From Blastococcus sp. CT_GayMR16 (GTDB taxonomy: Bacteria > Actinomycetota > Actinomycetes > Mycobacteriales > Geodermatophilaceae), in NCBI RefSeq assembly GCF_004570875.1, contig NZ_SPQK01000001.1:1-64000 (forward strand): DNA of 64,000 nucleotides. The letters are read 5' to 3'. A program made the position numbers and the translations under genes. The notes beneath the pieces were generated by a model. That model had not been told where the DNA came from, did not search any database, and saw only the letters and a program-made list of their open reading frames with translations. Below, piece by piece: positions 15,786 to 24,683 of the stretch (its first letter is position 1; each line of letters opens with the position of its first letter).

Positions 15786-16796
15786 TCAGAGGCGCAGGGA
15801 CCAGGACGACAGGTGCCCGACCGGCCGGAAGCCGAGGGCCTCGTTGACCGCGACCATCGGCAGGTTGCTGTCGGAGTTGTATGTGCTGATGCGGCGCACC
15901 TGGGGCATCGTCGCCGTCAGCTCGCGGAGCACGGCGGCCTTCAGAAGTGCTCCCAGCCGGTGGCCGCGGTGTTCGCGCAGGACCAGCGTGCCCGCCTGCT
16001 GCGCCCGCTCCGGCTGCGCCAGCGGGACCTGCAGGTCGGTGAAGGCGACCAGGCGGCCGTCCCTCACGGCCCCCGCGGAGAGGACCGTGCGTCCGCGGGC
16101 GACGTGGGCCGCCTCGTACTCCCGGATCCGCTCGCCGTCCCAGTGCTCCTCCTCCACCGGCAGCTCACCGTGCGGGGCGTCGGTGGTCATCCGCCGCTCG
16201 AGCACAGCCCGGTCGTCGAGCAGGTCGTCCGGGGTCCGGTCCCGCCAGGTGATCAGCTCGTAGCCGACGCTGGCGCTCCTCGCCTCGGCCTCGAGGGCGG
16301 CCAGGGCCTGCTCGTCCGGCGGCAGCAGGAGGTCGCGCCGGGTCTCCAGCAGGTCGCACGTCCAGCCGTGCCGCAGGGCGAACTCCCGGCCCGGGGTGCC
16401 GGGCGCCGGCTCGTCGATCTCCGCGATGAGGTCCGTTCGCCCGGCGGCCGCAGCGAGCCGGAGCCCCTCCGCGAGGAGCGTCCCGCCGATGCCGCGCCGG
16501 CGGTGCTCCGGGTGCACTGCGACGTCGACGACGGCGACCGTCGGGTTGTCCTTCGTGGGCAGCAGCAGCCGCAGGGCACCGACGACTCCGCCGTCGACGA
16601 CCGCGGCACGATGCGTGCCGTCCCGGGATCCGCCCGGGGACACGAGCTGGCGGCCCAGGGCGACGTGGTCCGACGCCGGTCGCGGAGACTCGTCGGGACG
16701 GTCGGCACGCTCGGTTGCGGCCCAGACCTCGCACCAGGCGGCGAAGAGGCCGTCGTCGGGGCCGAGTTCTACGAGCTCGAGCGCGGGGGAAGGCAC
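15786..16796 (-). CDS. Two-domain GNAT acetyltransferase
   Basis: 336 residues, about twice one GNAT domain. The N-terminal domain is clear, with the acetyl-CoA pyrophosphate loop in HRRRGIGGTLL at about residues 99-109 after strand VAVVDVAVHP. The second half has a weaker copy (AGTLVLREHRGHRLGALL and an asparagine-rich YNSDSNLPM). This layout resembles actinobacterial double-GNAT enzymes such as mycothiol synthase, but the mycothiol-synthase hallmarks are not evident and the acceptor is unknown. Likely cytosolic; no operon partner. Confidence 0.8.
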   Translation of the reverse strand: MPSPALELVELGPDDGLFAAWCEVWAATERADRPDESPRPASDHVALGRQLVSPGGSRDGTHRAAVVDGGVVGALRLLLPTKDNPTVAVVDVAVHPEHRRRGIGGTLLAEGLRLAAAAGRTDLIAEIDEPAPGTPGREFALRHGWTCDLLETRRDLLLPPDEQALAALEAEARSASVGYELITWRDRTPDDLLDDRAVLERRMTTDAPHGELPVEEEHWDGERIREYEAAHVARGRTVLSAGAVRDGRLVAFTDLQVPLAQPERAQQAGTLVLREHRGHRLGALLKAAVLRELTATMPQVRRISTYNSDSNLPMVAVNEALGFRPVGHLSSWSLRL

Positions 16797-16864
16797 CCCC
16801 CAGTCCTACCGTCCGGGGCAACGGCTTTTCCGCACGTCCCGTCCGAATGGCCGTGGCCCGCGGA

Positions 16865-17110
16865 TCACTCCGCCGGGGCGTGCGCGAGCATCCGGCCGAC
16901 CGTCTCCACCCAGGCCGCCCGCACCTCCTGCGGCTTGTCGAGCACGGCGTTCGCCACCTCGGCTTCGACGCCGCGGCCGCCACCGACCATTGCTTCGAAG
17001 GCGAGGCGGAACAGGAGGGTCCTGATCTGTTCCACGTCGAGCCCGGCGTCGACCAGGGGCTGGATGACCCAGTACGGCTGCTCGCGTGCGACCAACTCCA
17101 CGCCGATCAT
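16865..17110 (-). CDS. Small hypothetical protein
   Basis: 81 residues from ATG 17110 (an in-frame ATG at 17140 would add ten). Mostly helical, with GLDVEQIRTLLFRLAFEAM and a C-terminal helix WVETVGRMLAH. It reads a little like the ligand-binding C-terminus of a TetR-type regulator but has no DNA-binding part, so I make no functional call. It lies 51 bases after the SRPBCC gene on the same strand and could be co-transcribed. Confidence 0.4.
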   Translation of the reverse strand: MIGVELVAREQPYWVIQPLVDAGLDVEQIRTLLFRLAFEAMVGGGRGVEAEVANAVLDKPQEVRAAWVETVGRMLAHAPAE

Positions 17111-17161
17111 TCGCGACCGGACGCCGCTCCGGATGCACACGTGGCCGGGAAGGTGGCCCCG

Positions 17162-17590
17162 TCAGCCCGCTTCGACGGTCTTCTTGACGCCGTCCAGGAG
17201 CGCCGTCCACATGCCCGTCGAGTGCTCCGCCTCGTCGGGGGTGGCGTTGTTGTCCTGGCTGAGCGTCAGGTGCGTCCCCGCACCGCGACCCTCGAGCTGA
17301 TACGTCAGGGTGTGGTAGTTCTCCGGCACGTCCGGCTGACCGCTCATCGGGCTGTAGTGGGTGACCACCAGGCGCTCCCCGGGCTCGATCGCGACGATCT
17401 CTCCCTTGTCCTCGTACGCCCGGCCCTCGTGGACGCCCCGCCAGACGATCGGGCTCCCGACCCGCCAGTCGGTCTCCACGTCCGACCCGAACATGAACTT
17501 CTTGATCTGCACCGGGTCGACCAGGGCCGCCCACACCTGGGCCGGTGCGGCGTCGATGTCGATCTCTGCCGTGGCCACGAGGCCGGTCAT
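17162..17590 (-). CDS. SRPBCC/AHSA1-type domain protein
   Basis: 142 residues with GGAGGA about 10 bases before ATG 17590. It opens with the helix-grip pattern of the START/AHSA1 family (EIDIDAAPAQVWAALVDPVQIKKFMFG), continues with SPIVWRGVHEGRAYEDKGEIVAIEPGERL and ends in a long helix. These domains form a deep hydrophobic pocket; bacterial members bind lipids or small ligands or act as polyketide-like cyclases. No partner gene indicates which. Confidence 0.82.
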   Translation of the reverse strand: MTGLVATAEIDIDAAPAQVWAALVDPVQIKKFMFGSDVETDWRVGSPIVWRGVHEGRAYEDKGEIVAIEPGERLVVTHYSPMSGQPDVPENYHTLTYQLEGRGAGTHLTLSQDNNATPDEAEHSTGMWTALLDGVKKTVEAG

Positions 17591-17764
17591 GCGTGGCTCC
17601 TCCGTCCTACTGGTCCGTCTCCTACCGGCCACCGTAGGGCGGATCGACCGGGCCGTAGTGGAGAAAGACGTCACTGTTCTTCGGCAGGAAGCCGGTCGGA
17701 TTTGTTTCGATCTCCACGGCGGCTCACATAGAGAGGAGGGGGGTTCACCGGAGAGGCAGAGCGC

Positions 17765-18856
17765 GTGACCGAGACGGTTCCCGACCGCACGAGGACGCCG
17801 ACGCTGCGGATCGCGTCGGTGCCGGAGGACCACGTGTACGTGCGGCACCTCGGAGCCGTGGATGGTTCCGACTCGACTCGCAGACTGCCCGACCCGCCAC
17901 CGGACGACCCCGATGCGTTCCCCGGCCAGTGGTGGCCGCCCCGGATGCTCTCGCCGGACTGGGTGCGCGAGCACCGCGCCGAGTTCGACGTCATGCATGT
18001 GCAGTTCGGCTTCGACGCGCAGTCCGCCCAGACGCTCGCCTCGCTCGTGGCGGAACTGCGGCGATGGGACAAGCGGCTCGTGTACACCGCTCATGACCTC
18101 CGCAATCCGCACCACATCGACCGGCGGGCGCACGACGAGCACCTGGACGTGCTGATCCCCCAGGCCGACGAGGTGGTCACCCTCACCTCCGGTGCCGCAG
18201 CCGAGATCGAGCGTCGCTGGGGCCGGCGGCCCGTCGTCCTTCCGCACCCCCATGTCATCGAGTTCGAACGATTCGGCCGACGGCCCGCCGGTGGAGACGG
18301 GTGGACGGTCGGCGTGCACGCCAAGAGCGTGCGCGCGAGCATGGTCCCGCTGCCGGTGATCGCTGCGATCGCTGATGTCGTGCGCGAGCTGCCCGGCGCG
18401 CGCCTGCAGGTCAACGTCCACCACGACGTCGCCGACGCCGAGGGCCTCCGGCACGACCCGGCGCTGATGCGGTGGCTGCGGGAGGCGGCGTCCGACGGAG
18501 TCCTGGACCTGTTCGTCCACGACTGCTTCAGCGACGAAGAGCTGTGGCAGTACCTCGAGTCGCTGGATCTGTCGGTCCTTCCCTATCGGTTCGGGACGCA
18601 TTCGGGCTGGCTGGAGGCCTGCTTCGACCTGGGTACGACGGTGCTGGCGCCGACGTGCGGCTTCATCGCCCAGCAGCGGCCGTGCCTCACCTACCGGCAC
18701 GACGAGCGGGGACTGGACGTGTCGTCCTTGCAGGCGGCCGTCCGGACCGCCTACGAGCAGCGTCCGCTGTGGCAGGCGAGCCTCGCGGACCGGCGACAGG
18801 AGCGGGCCGAGCTGGCGGCCGCCCACCGCACGATCTACGAGGCGGTCCTGCGGTGA
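17765..18856 (+). CDS. Glycosyltransferase, GT4-like
   Basis: 363 residues from GTG 17765 (GGAGAGG ten bases upstream). Two Rossmann-like halves are visible: FDVMHVQFGFDAQ and LVYTAHDLRNPHH in the first, and DGWTVGVHAKS, LSVLPYRFGTHSGWLEACFDLG in the second, where the GT-B family binds the nucleotide sugar. The usual E-x7-E motif is degenerate (HSGWLEAC). It is the first of four glycosyltransferase genes in one direction with overlapping ends, so it probably adds one sugar of a short glycan made on the cytosolic side. Confidence 0.8.
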   Translation: MTETVPDRTRTPTLRIASVPEDHVYVRHLGAVDGSDSTRRLPDPPPDDPDAFPGQWWPPRMLSPDWVREHRAEFDVMHVQFGFDAQSAQTLASLVAELRRWDKRLVYTAHDLRNPHHIDRRAHDEHLDVLIPQADEVVTLTSGAAAEIERRWGRRPVVLPHPHVIEFERFGRRPAGGDGWTVGVHAKSVRASMVPLPVIAAIADVVRELPGARLQVNVHHDVADAEGLRHDPALMRWLREAASDGVLDLFVHDCFSDEELWQYLESLDLSVLPYRFGTHSGWLEACFDLGTTVLAPTCGFIAQQRPCLTYRHDERGLDVSSLQAAVRTAYEQRPLWQASLADRRQERAELAAAHRTIYEAVLR

Positions 18857-19923
18857 CGCCGCCCTCGCGGATCGCGATCATCGGGTCAGTGCGCCATCCG
18901 ATCCGCGAACCGTTCGCCGGTGGGCTGGAGGCACACACGTGGGGCCTCGCGCGTGCCCTCCGCGAGCGAAGTCATGACGTGACGGTCTTCGCGGGGCCGG
19001 GCTGCGACCCCGCGCTCGACGTGCAGGAGATACCGGTCCGGTGGCCACGGATCAGCGCGGCCGCTCGCGCCGACGTGAGCATGACCGCGGACGCGTGGCT
19101 CGAGGAGCACCACGCCTACCTCACGCTCATGCTCGAACTGTCCCGGACCCGCCAGTTCGACGTGGTGCACAACAACTGCCTCCACCACCTGCCCATCGCG
19201 ATGGCCCCGGCCCTCCCCACCCCGATGGTGACGACGCTGCACACGCCGCCCACGCCCTGGCTCGAGTCCGCGATACAGACGGGACCCAGCGCGGTCACGT
19301 TCGTGGCCGTCAGCGAGCACACCGCCCGCGCGTGGCGGCCCAGCACCGCGGCGCAGGTGATCCGGAACGGCGTGGACCTCGACCTGTGGCCATGGGGGCC
19401 GGGCGGCGGGTCCGCCATCTGGTTCGGGCGCCTGGTCCCCGAGAAGGGCGCCGATCTCGCGATCCGGGCGGCCCAGGCGGCAGGCCTGGCTCTCGACCTC
19501 GTCGGACCGATCGCCGACCGCCGCTACTTCGTGGACCACATCAGTCCGCGCCTGGGACCGCAGGTCCGCTACCTCGGGCATCTCGACCGCGCGGCCCTCG
19601 CCGAGCGGGTGGGCGCGGCCTCGGTCACCCTCGTGACGCCGCGGTGGGACGAGCCCTACGGCCTCGTCGTCGCCGAGTCACTCGCCTGCGGCACCCCGGT
19701 CGCCGCGTTCGATCGTGGCGCGGTGTCCGAGGTGCTCGACCGGGACTGCGGCGTGCTGGTCGGGGCCGACGACGTCCCCGCCCTCGCTGACGCCGCGGAG
19801 CGCGCCCGTTCCCTGTCCCGCGCCGCCGCCCGTGACCAAGCCGTTCGCCATTGCTCGCTGGCCCGCATGATCGACGACTACGAGAGCCTGTACGCGCGCC
19901 TCGCGGGGCGGGACGTCGCATGA
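18853..19923 (+). CDS. Glycosyltransferase family 4 protein
   Basis: 356 residues from GTG 18853, overlapping the previous stop (GTGA). The N-terminal glycine-rich acceptor loop is in PFAGGLEAHTWGLARAL, the hinge in VIRNGVDLDLW, and the donor site in WFGRLVPEKGADLAI with the retaining-GT E-x7-E motif in DEPYGLVVAESLACGTPVAAF (about residues 270-290). These features are textbook GT4. The donor and acceptor sugars are not readable. Second gene of the four-gene glycosyltransferase operon. Confidence 0.9.
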   Translation: MTPPSRIAIIGSVRHPIREPFAGGLEAHTWGLARALRERSHDVTVFAGPGCDPALDVQEIPVRWPRISAAARADVSMTADAWLEEHHAYLTLMLELSRTRQFDVVHNNCLHHLPIAMAPALPTPMVTTLHTPPTPWLESAIQTGPSAVTFVAVSEHTARAWRPSTAAQVIRNGVDLDLWPWGPGGGSAIWFGRLVPEKGADLAIRAAQAAGLALDLVGPIADRRYFVDHISPRLGPQVRYLGHLDRAALAERVGAASVTLVTPRWDEPYGLVVAESLACGTPVAAFDRGAVSEVLDRDCGVLVGADDVPALADAAERARSLSRAAARDQAVRHCSLARMIDDYESLYARLAGRDVA

Positions 19924-20927
19924 TCGGCTACTACGTCCACCACGTCGGGCGCGGTCACCTCCGCAACGCGATGTGCATTGCCTCAGCCCTCGACCACGAG
20001 GTGACCGGGCTGTCCTCCGTGCCCCGGCCGGCCGAGTGGACGGGTCCGTGGATCGACCTCGAGCGCGACGACCAGGGCCACCCCGTCCGGGACCCGAGCG
20101 CGCACGGCCGACTGCACTGGGCTCCGGCGCACGACGTCGGCCTGGCCGCCCGGATGGCCCGCATCGCGGAGTGGATCAACACCGCGCGTCCCGCTGCGCT
20201 GGTCGTGGACGTCTCCGTCGAGGTCGCCGTCTTCGGACGCCTCATGGGGGTACCGGTCATCATGACGGCGCTACCCGGCGACCGCTCCGACGCCGCCCAT
20301 CAGCTGGGCTACTCGGTGGCCGACGCGATCCTCGCGGCCTGGCCGTCGGACCTGGGCGCCATGGATCGCGACCTGCACCGATGGGCCGACCGAACCCACC
20401 ACGTCGGTGGGCTCTCGCGGTTCGCCGGCCGCTCCACGACTGCGCCGCCACGCGCCCGACGCCGTGTCCTCGTCCTGCAGGGCAGCGGCGGCACGAGCAT
20501 TCGTCAGGCCGACATCGGGGCCGCTGCCGCTGCCACGCCCGAGTGGGACTGGCACCGCCTCGGGCCCGGCGCGTGGTCCGAGGACCCCTGGCCCGAGCTG
20601 TGCGCGGCCGATGTGGTGGTCACCCACGCCGGGTTGGGTGCCCTCGCCGACGTCGCCGCGGCGGGCCGCCCCGCAGTGGTCATTCCCGAGGACCGCCCGC
20701 ACGACGAGCAACGCGCGACCGCCCGCGCCCTCGCCGACGCCGGCCCGGTCGTCACCTCGGGACACTGGCCGGAGGACCACCAGTGGCCGGACCTGCTCGC
20801 GCGCGCTCTCGTCGTCGGCGGATCCGGCTGGCAACGCTGGCGCACGGACGGCGCCGCCGAACGCGCCGCCCGGGTCATCGGAGCCGTGGCCGGCCAGCAC
20901 GCGCGGGAGTCTGCGTCGTGCGCGTAG
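19920..20927 (+). CDS. MurG-like GT-B glycosyltransferase
   Basis: 335 residues from ATG 19920, overlapping the previous stop (ATGA). The opening HHVGRGHLRNAMCIASAL matches the GxGH acceptor loop of MurG/MGD-type enzymes, and the C-terminal half has LVLQGSGGTS and VVVTHAGLGALADVAAAGRPAVVIPEDRPHDEQ, the conserved GT28 donor-binding segment. MurG itself is usually in the dcw cluster and more conserved, so this is a paralogue for another glycan or a secondary metabolite. Third gene of the operon. Confidence 0.85.
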   Translation: MIGYYVHHVGRGHLRNAMCIASALDHEVTGLSSVPRPAEWTGPWIDLERDDQGHPVRDPSAHGRLHWAPAHDVGLAARMARIAEWINTARPAALVVDVSVEVAVFGRLMGVPVIMTALPGDRSDAAHQLGYSVADAILAAWPSDLGAMDRDLHRWADRTHHVGGLSRFAGRSTTAPPRARRRVLVLQGSGGTSIRQADIGAAAAATPEWDWHRLGPGAWSEDPWPELCAADVVVTHAGLGALADVAAAGRPAVVIPEDRPHDEQRATARALADAGPVVTSGHWPEDHQWPDLLARALVVGGSGWQRWRTDGAAERAARVIGAVAGQHARESASCA

Positions 20928-21754
20928 CGGTGATCACGCCCGTCGCGGGTCGGCACCGGCATCTGAGCGTGCAACGACGAGGTCTGCGGCGCAGCACCGC
21001 GCCGGTCGGCTCCCACGTCGTCGTCTGCATGGGTGACCCCGCCGCCGCTGACGTGGCCGCCGCTCGGGCCGGGCCGCCACTGGCCGCGGTCCACGTCGAC
21101 GTTCCCGACTCCCGCTTGCCGCTGGCCCGCGCCCGCAATGCGGGCGCCGAGAGGGCGATCGAGTCCGGCGCGGACCTGCTGGTCTTCCTGGACGTCGACT
21201 GCGTACCCGCACCCGGCATGGTGCGGCGCTACGTGGAGTGCGCTGGCGAGGACCGGGCTCCGCGACTGCTCTGCGGACCGGTCGCCTATCTGCCTCCTCC
21301 GCCGCCGGCCGGCTACGACCTTGATCGGCTCAGCGAGCTGGCTGACCCGCATCCGGCCCGTCCGCACCCGGGCGAGAACGAGACCCTGGAGAACGGGGAT
21401 CCGCGGCTGTTCTGGTCGCTGTCCTTCGCCGTCCGTCCCGCCGTCTGGGAACGGATCGGCGGCTTCTGCGAGGAGTACCGCGGCTACGGCGGCGAGGACA
21501 CGGACTTCGGTCAGTGCGCCGCGGCTGCCGGTGTCCGCCTGGACTGGACCGGCGGCGCTGTCGCCCACCACCAGTTCCATCCGGTGAGCGACCCGCCGGT
21601 CGAGCACGTGGACGACGTCGTTGCCAACGCACGGATCTTCTTCCGGCGATGGGGGTGGTGGCCGATGTCCGGCTGGCTGACCGAGTTCCAGCGCCTGGGC
21701 CTGGCCCATTTCGACCCCGCCGACGGCTGGCGACACGGTCCGTCCGGCGACTGA
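20918..21754 (+). CDS. Glycosyltransferase family 2-like protein
   Basis: 278 residues from GTG 20918, overlapping the previous gene by ten bases. GT-A fold features: first strand RVAVITPVAGR, LPLARARNAGAE, the metal-binding DVDC (D-x-D type) at about residues 90-93, and GGEDTDFGQ (about 193-201), the galactosyltransferase-like GGED motif of GT2/GT27 C-terminal regions. An inverting transferase using a UDP-sugar is likely. Last gene before the tRNA fragment, so the operon ends at the edge of the inserted DNA. Confidence 0.85.
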   Translation: MRVAVITPVAGRHRHLSVQRRGLRRSTAPVGSHVVVCMGDPAAADVAAARAGPPLAAVHVDVPDSRLPLARARNAGAERAIESGADLLVFLDVDCVPAPGMVRRYVECAGEDRAPRLLCGPVAYLPPPPPAGYDLDRLSELADPHPARPHPGENETLENGDPRLFWSLSFAVRPAVWERIGGFCEEYRGYGGEDTDFGQCAAAAGVRLDWTGGAVAHHQFHPVSDPPVEHVDDVVANARIFFRRWGWWPMSGWLTEFQRLGLAHFDPADGWRHGPSGD

Positions 21755-21804
21755 CGCGCCGACGCCCGGCCGGCCGCATCGTCGGACCCGTGACGGGGAG
21801 ATCG

Positions 21805-21841
21805 CTCCCCCGAGTGGACTCGAACCACCAACCCTGCGATT
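21805..21841 (-). other. 3' half of a tRNA (tRNA-Asn-like), integration site remnant
   Basis: Read on the minus strand, 37 bases match the 3' part of a tRNA: anticodon-stem remainder AATCGCA, variable loop, T arm GGTGG-TTCGAGT-CCACT (five pairs, one of them G-U), acceptor strand CGGGGGA and discriminator G. The acceptor and discriminator fit tRNA-Asn of actinobacteria. No D arm or anticodon is present beyond the boundary, so it is not a working tRNA. This is the usual footprint of a tyrosine integrase that recombines at the anticodon loop, and its polarity puts the inserted DNA at higher coordinates. Confidence 0.7.
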
Positions 21842-21978
21842 GGTCGGGTTGGATTCTCCGCTACTGACCCTTGGATGCCGCAGGTGGCCTTTGGGCTGCT
21901 GTTTCACCGCAACATCGGGACCCCTGGAGCCCTTTCAGACCGGCCCCTGCCTCTGAATTCTGGGAGTAAAATGGGGTT

Positions 21979-23124
21979 ATGGCGGGGCGCATGGCGCGCC
22001 CACCATTGGAGCTCGGCACCCACGGTGCCATCCGCTGCTACAAGACCGCCACGGGCTATCGGGCACGGACCCTGGCCCGGGGCTACGACGGTCAAGTCCG
22101 AGGGATCGAGCGTCGCGCGAAGAGCAAGGCAGCCGCCGAGCGGTCCCTGAAACTGGCCCTGCGTGACCGGTCCCGAATCCAGTCGCACGGCGACATCACC
22201 GCGGACACTCGGGTCAGTGTTGGCCGAGGCCTGGTACGCCGGCTGAAGGACCTCCCCCATCACCATGCAGGCCTACCGCGACCGCCCCGACCGGCAGATC
22301 CTGCCGGGACTCGGACAACTCCGCGTACGCGAGCTGACCATTGGCGTCCTCGACCGGCACCTGCGGCTGATCGTCGCCAGGCACGGCACGTCGACGGCCA
22401 CGATGTGCCGATCCGTCTTCTCCGGACTGTGCACGCTGGCCGCCCGCCACGAGGCGCTCGAGCGCAATCCGGTCCGAGCACTCGGACCGGTCAGCGCGAA
22501 GGCCAAGAGGGCGCCGCGGGCAATGACCGTGCCCGAGCTGCGGCAGCTGCGCGCCGCCCTCAGCTACGACGAGCAGGCCATCGCCCGCGACCTAACCGAT
22601 CTCGTCAGCTTCATGGTGTCCACCGGGCTACGCATTGGAGAGGCAACCGGCCTGGCCTGGGACCGTCGACCTCGAGCTCGGCACCGTCGACGTGCGCCCC
22701 GCCGCGATCCGGGTGAAAGGCCAGGGGCTGATCATCAAGACCACCAAGACCGACGCCGGCACCAGAACGCTCGTCCCCCCAGTGGCGCATCACGATGCTG
22801 AGGCGCCGGGCCGCGACCACCATCCTCCGCGAGGACAGCGGGAAGGGACAGCCAGTGTTTCCGGCACCCCTCGGCGGCTGGCGCGACCCGTCCAACACGC
22901 AGGCCGACCTACGCCAGGCCTTCACGAACGCGGGCTTTGACTGGGTGACCTCCCACGTCTTCGGCAAGACCGTAGCCACCGTGATGGACCAGGCCGGCCT
23001 TTCCTCGCCAGCGGCCGCCGACCAGCTCGGCCACGCCAACATCTCCATGACGAGCGACGTCTACTTCGGCCGGAAAGTTCTCCTCACCGGTGCAGCCGCC
23101 GTACTGGAGATCATCGACACCTGA
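21979..23124 (+). pseudogene. int: Tyrosine site-specific integrase, frameshifted
   Basis: A phage/ICE-type integrase of about 380 residues can be pieced together from three frames. The N-terminal segment (GYRARTLARGYDG) is at 21979-22215, SAM-like and core parts at 22265-22665 (catalytic arginine in TGLRIGEATGLAW), then 22660-22790, then the C-terminal part from about 22795 to TGA 23124 with GHANISMTSDVYFGRK containing the histidine and nucleophile tyrosine. At least four frame changes (near 22215, 22240, 22665 and 22795) break it. In addition the box II H-x-x-R reads HVFGKT, so the second catalytic arginine has become glycine. It is dead twice over. It sits 137 bases from the tRNA remnant, as expected for int next to an att site. 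Confidence 0.85.
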
Positions 23125-23398
23125 GCCCATACGGAAACTCGCACGGCTGCGCGAGGACGAGCGACGGAACGCATCTCCCCCTCGGCCTCCAGCCTTCGGC
23201 CATTGGTCTCTGATCGTTCACGGAACTGCGTTCCTGCCGGTCAGCCTCGGTAGGGGACAGCTGAGGACGGTCGGGACGGCCCCGGCCAAGGGCGGGTAGT
23301 GGTCACATAACGCCCGCGGGGCCTGACGCATGATCCCGTTCTCCGCTCCCTGCGGGTATCGACGCACGCTTGCGTTCTCGACAGGCCGTTACCGGCAC
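23125..23398. other. No gene seen between integrase relic and ATPase relic
   Basis: Frames on both strands show only biased low-information peptides. Given its neighbours this is probably decayed mobile DNA; the piece nearest 23399 may be the unreadable C-terminus of the P-type ATPase relic. Confidence 0.5.
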
Positions 23399-23640
23399 TG
23401 GTCGCGATACCTCCAACGGCGTGCGCCCTCGGCCGGAGCGTCGTTGACGCCGTCTCCGATCATCGCCACCGGCCGCCCCTGCAAGGGCGGGACCTTCTCG
23501 CTCGTGCTCCCCGCCGCGCCCGCGGCGAACACCTGACCGGGCTCGGCCGCGATCGCGCGGGCCACCGGCTCGACGTCTCCAGACCTCGACCTCGACCTCC
23601 ACGCCCAGGCGTGCAGGCCGTCGACCGCCTCACGGACGTC
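23399..23640 (-). pseudogene. Heavy-metal P-type ATPase fragment
   Basis: On the minus strand about 80 codons keep one frame and match the P domain of CopA/CtpV-type ATPases in order: DVREAVDGLHA, EPVARAIAAE, SEKVPPLQGRPVAM and the signature GDGVNDAPAEGAR. The TGD phosphatase loop and the nucleotide domain are lost, the reading frame ends at TAA 23401-23399, and no start or membrane segments are present. It is a leftover of a cargo gene of the old element, unrelated in frame or place to the intact metal ATPase at 57471-59531. Confidence 0.75.
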
Positions 23641-23968
23641 CGTCCCCGGCCTTCCACCGGCGGGCCGAACTTTGCGCAGGCGACGGCCCTTGCTCGTCGC
23701 GTACGTACTCAGAGTTCCTACCGAGACGTCTCATCGGATTATCAGCTAGCGCCTGGGACCGTGCGCAGACAAGAACGTCCAGGCCAACCAGGGAGTCATG
23801 ATGGACCGTCCGGCGACCTCTGGTCGAGGCGCTGTCAATCGACCCTTTCGTCCATGACCGGCCCCGTTTCGATGTGGCGTTCGTCGGAACCGTGACACCG
23901 TCCATCGCCGTTCGTCGTGGGCACCCGTCTGCACCGTGGCTCCACGACACCATGCCCCGCCGACGGTC

Positions 23969-24421
23969 ATGAGTGACAGCAGCTCGGCCGGGACGATCGG
24001 TCGGAGTCGTCCCGACCCCTGCTCTCCCCCGTGGTTCACCCGGCCCAGGGGCCTCCTGGCCGTCGTCCTCGACGATTCTGATGAGGCCCGCCGGGCCGTC
24101 ACGGCCCTGCGGAGAGCCGGATTCGGCGCGCAGGCAGTGAAGGTCTACGCCGGCAAGCAAATCATCGATGACTACCGGCGCTACATCGAGCAGCGGGGCG
24201 TGGTCCGGCGGATGGTCCGCGCCTTGATGGTGGACGAGGAAAGCATCAATCTGTACTTGGCATACGCCCGCGACGGTTGCTCAGCTGTCTGGATCCGCGT
24301 CCCGGACCACGATGCGGCCAACCGTGCGGTACGCCACCTCGCCGGATGTCATTCGCTCCACTTCCGGTATTTCGGTCACCGCCGCGAACGCGCGATCATC
24401 CTTCGCCGTCCAACATCCTGA
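23969..24421 (+). CDS. Hypothetical protein, about 150 aa
   Basis: 150 residues from ATG 23969 (a longer in-frame start at 23936 is less likely). The core LLAVVLDDSDEARRAVTALRRAGFGAQAVKVYAG is a beta-alpha-beta unit like those of small stress-related or ferredoxin-like domains, followed by a basic helix (DYRRYIEQRGVVRRMVRALM) and a second strand-helix pair with a histidine/arginine-rich end (HFRYFGHRRERAI). No catalytic motif is visible. It survives intact between two relics, so it may be under selection. Family not recognised. Confidence 0.55.
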   Translation: MSDSSSAGTIGRSRPDPCSPPWFTRPRGLLAVVLDDSDEARRAVTALRRAGFGAQAVKVYAGKQIIDDYRRYIEQRGVVRRMVRALMVDEESINLYLAYARDGCSAVWIRVPDHDAANRAVRHLAGCHSLHFRYFGHRRERAIILRRPTS

Positions 24422-24683
24422 GCCCTGCAGGGCCGGAAAGTCCCCCGGATGGCGCGCTGTCGCCCGCCAAACGCGTCAGTGGCCAGGAGATGCCGGGCAG
24501 CCCGGCGGCGCGCAACAGCCGCTGCACGGGGCAGCGAGCCGCCGGATGGCGCTGCCGGTGCAGCTCGGCGTGGACTCTACGGCCCCGTAGATGCCGACGT
24601 CGTCGGCATGGATGTGCTCGATCAGCGCCGCGGTGGCCGCGTACCTGAGGCCAGACCGGCCCGATCAATGGAGGATCACAAGC

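Noticed and set aside
23285-23325. GGGCG...CGCCC as a terminator
   Set aside because: Only five or six pairs around a long loop; too weak to report as a feature.
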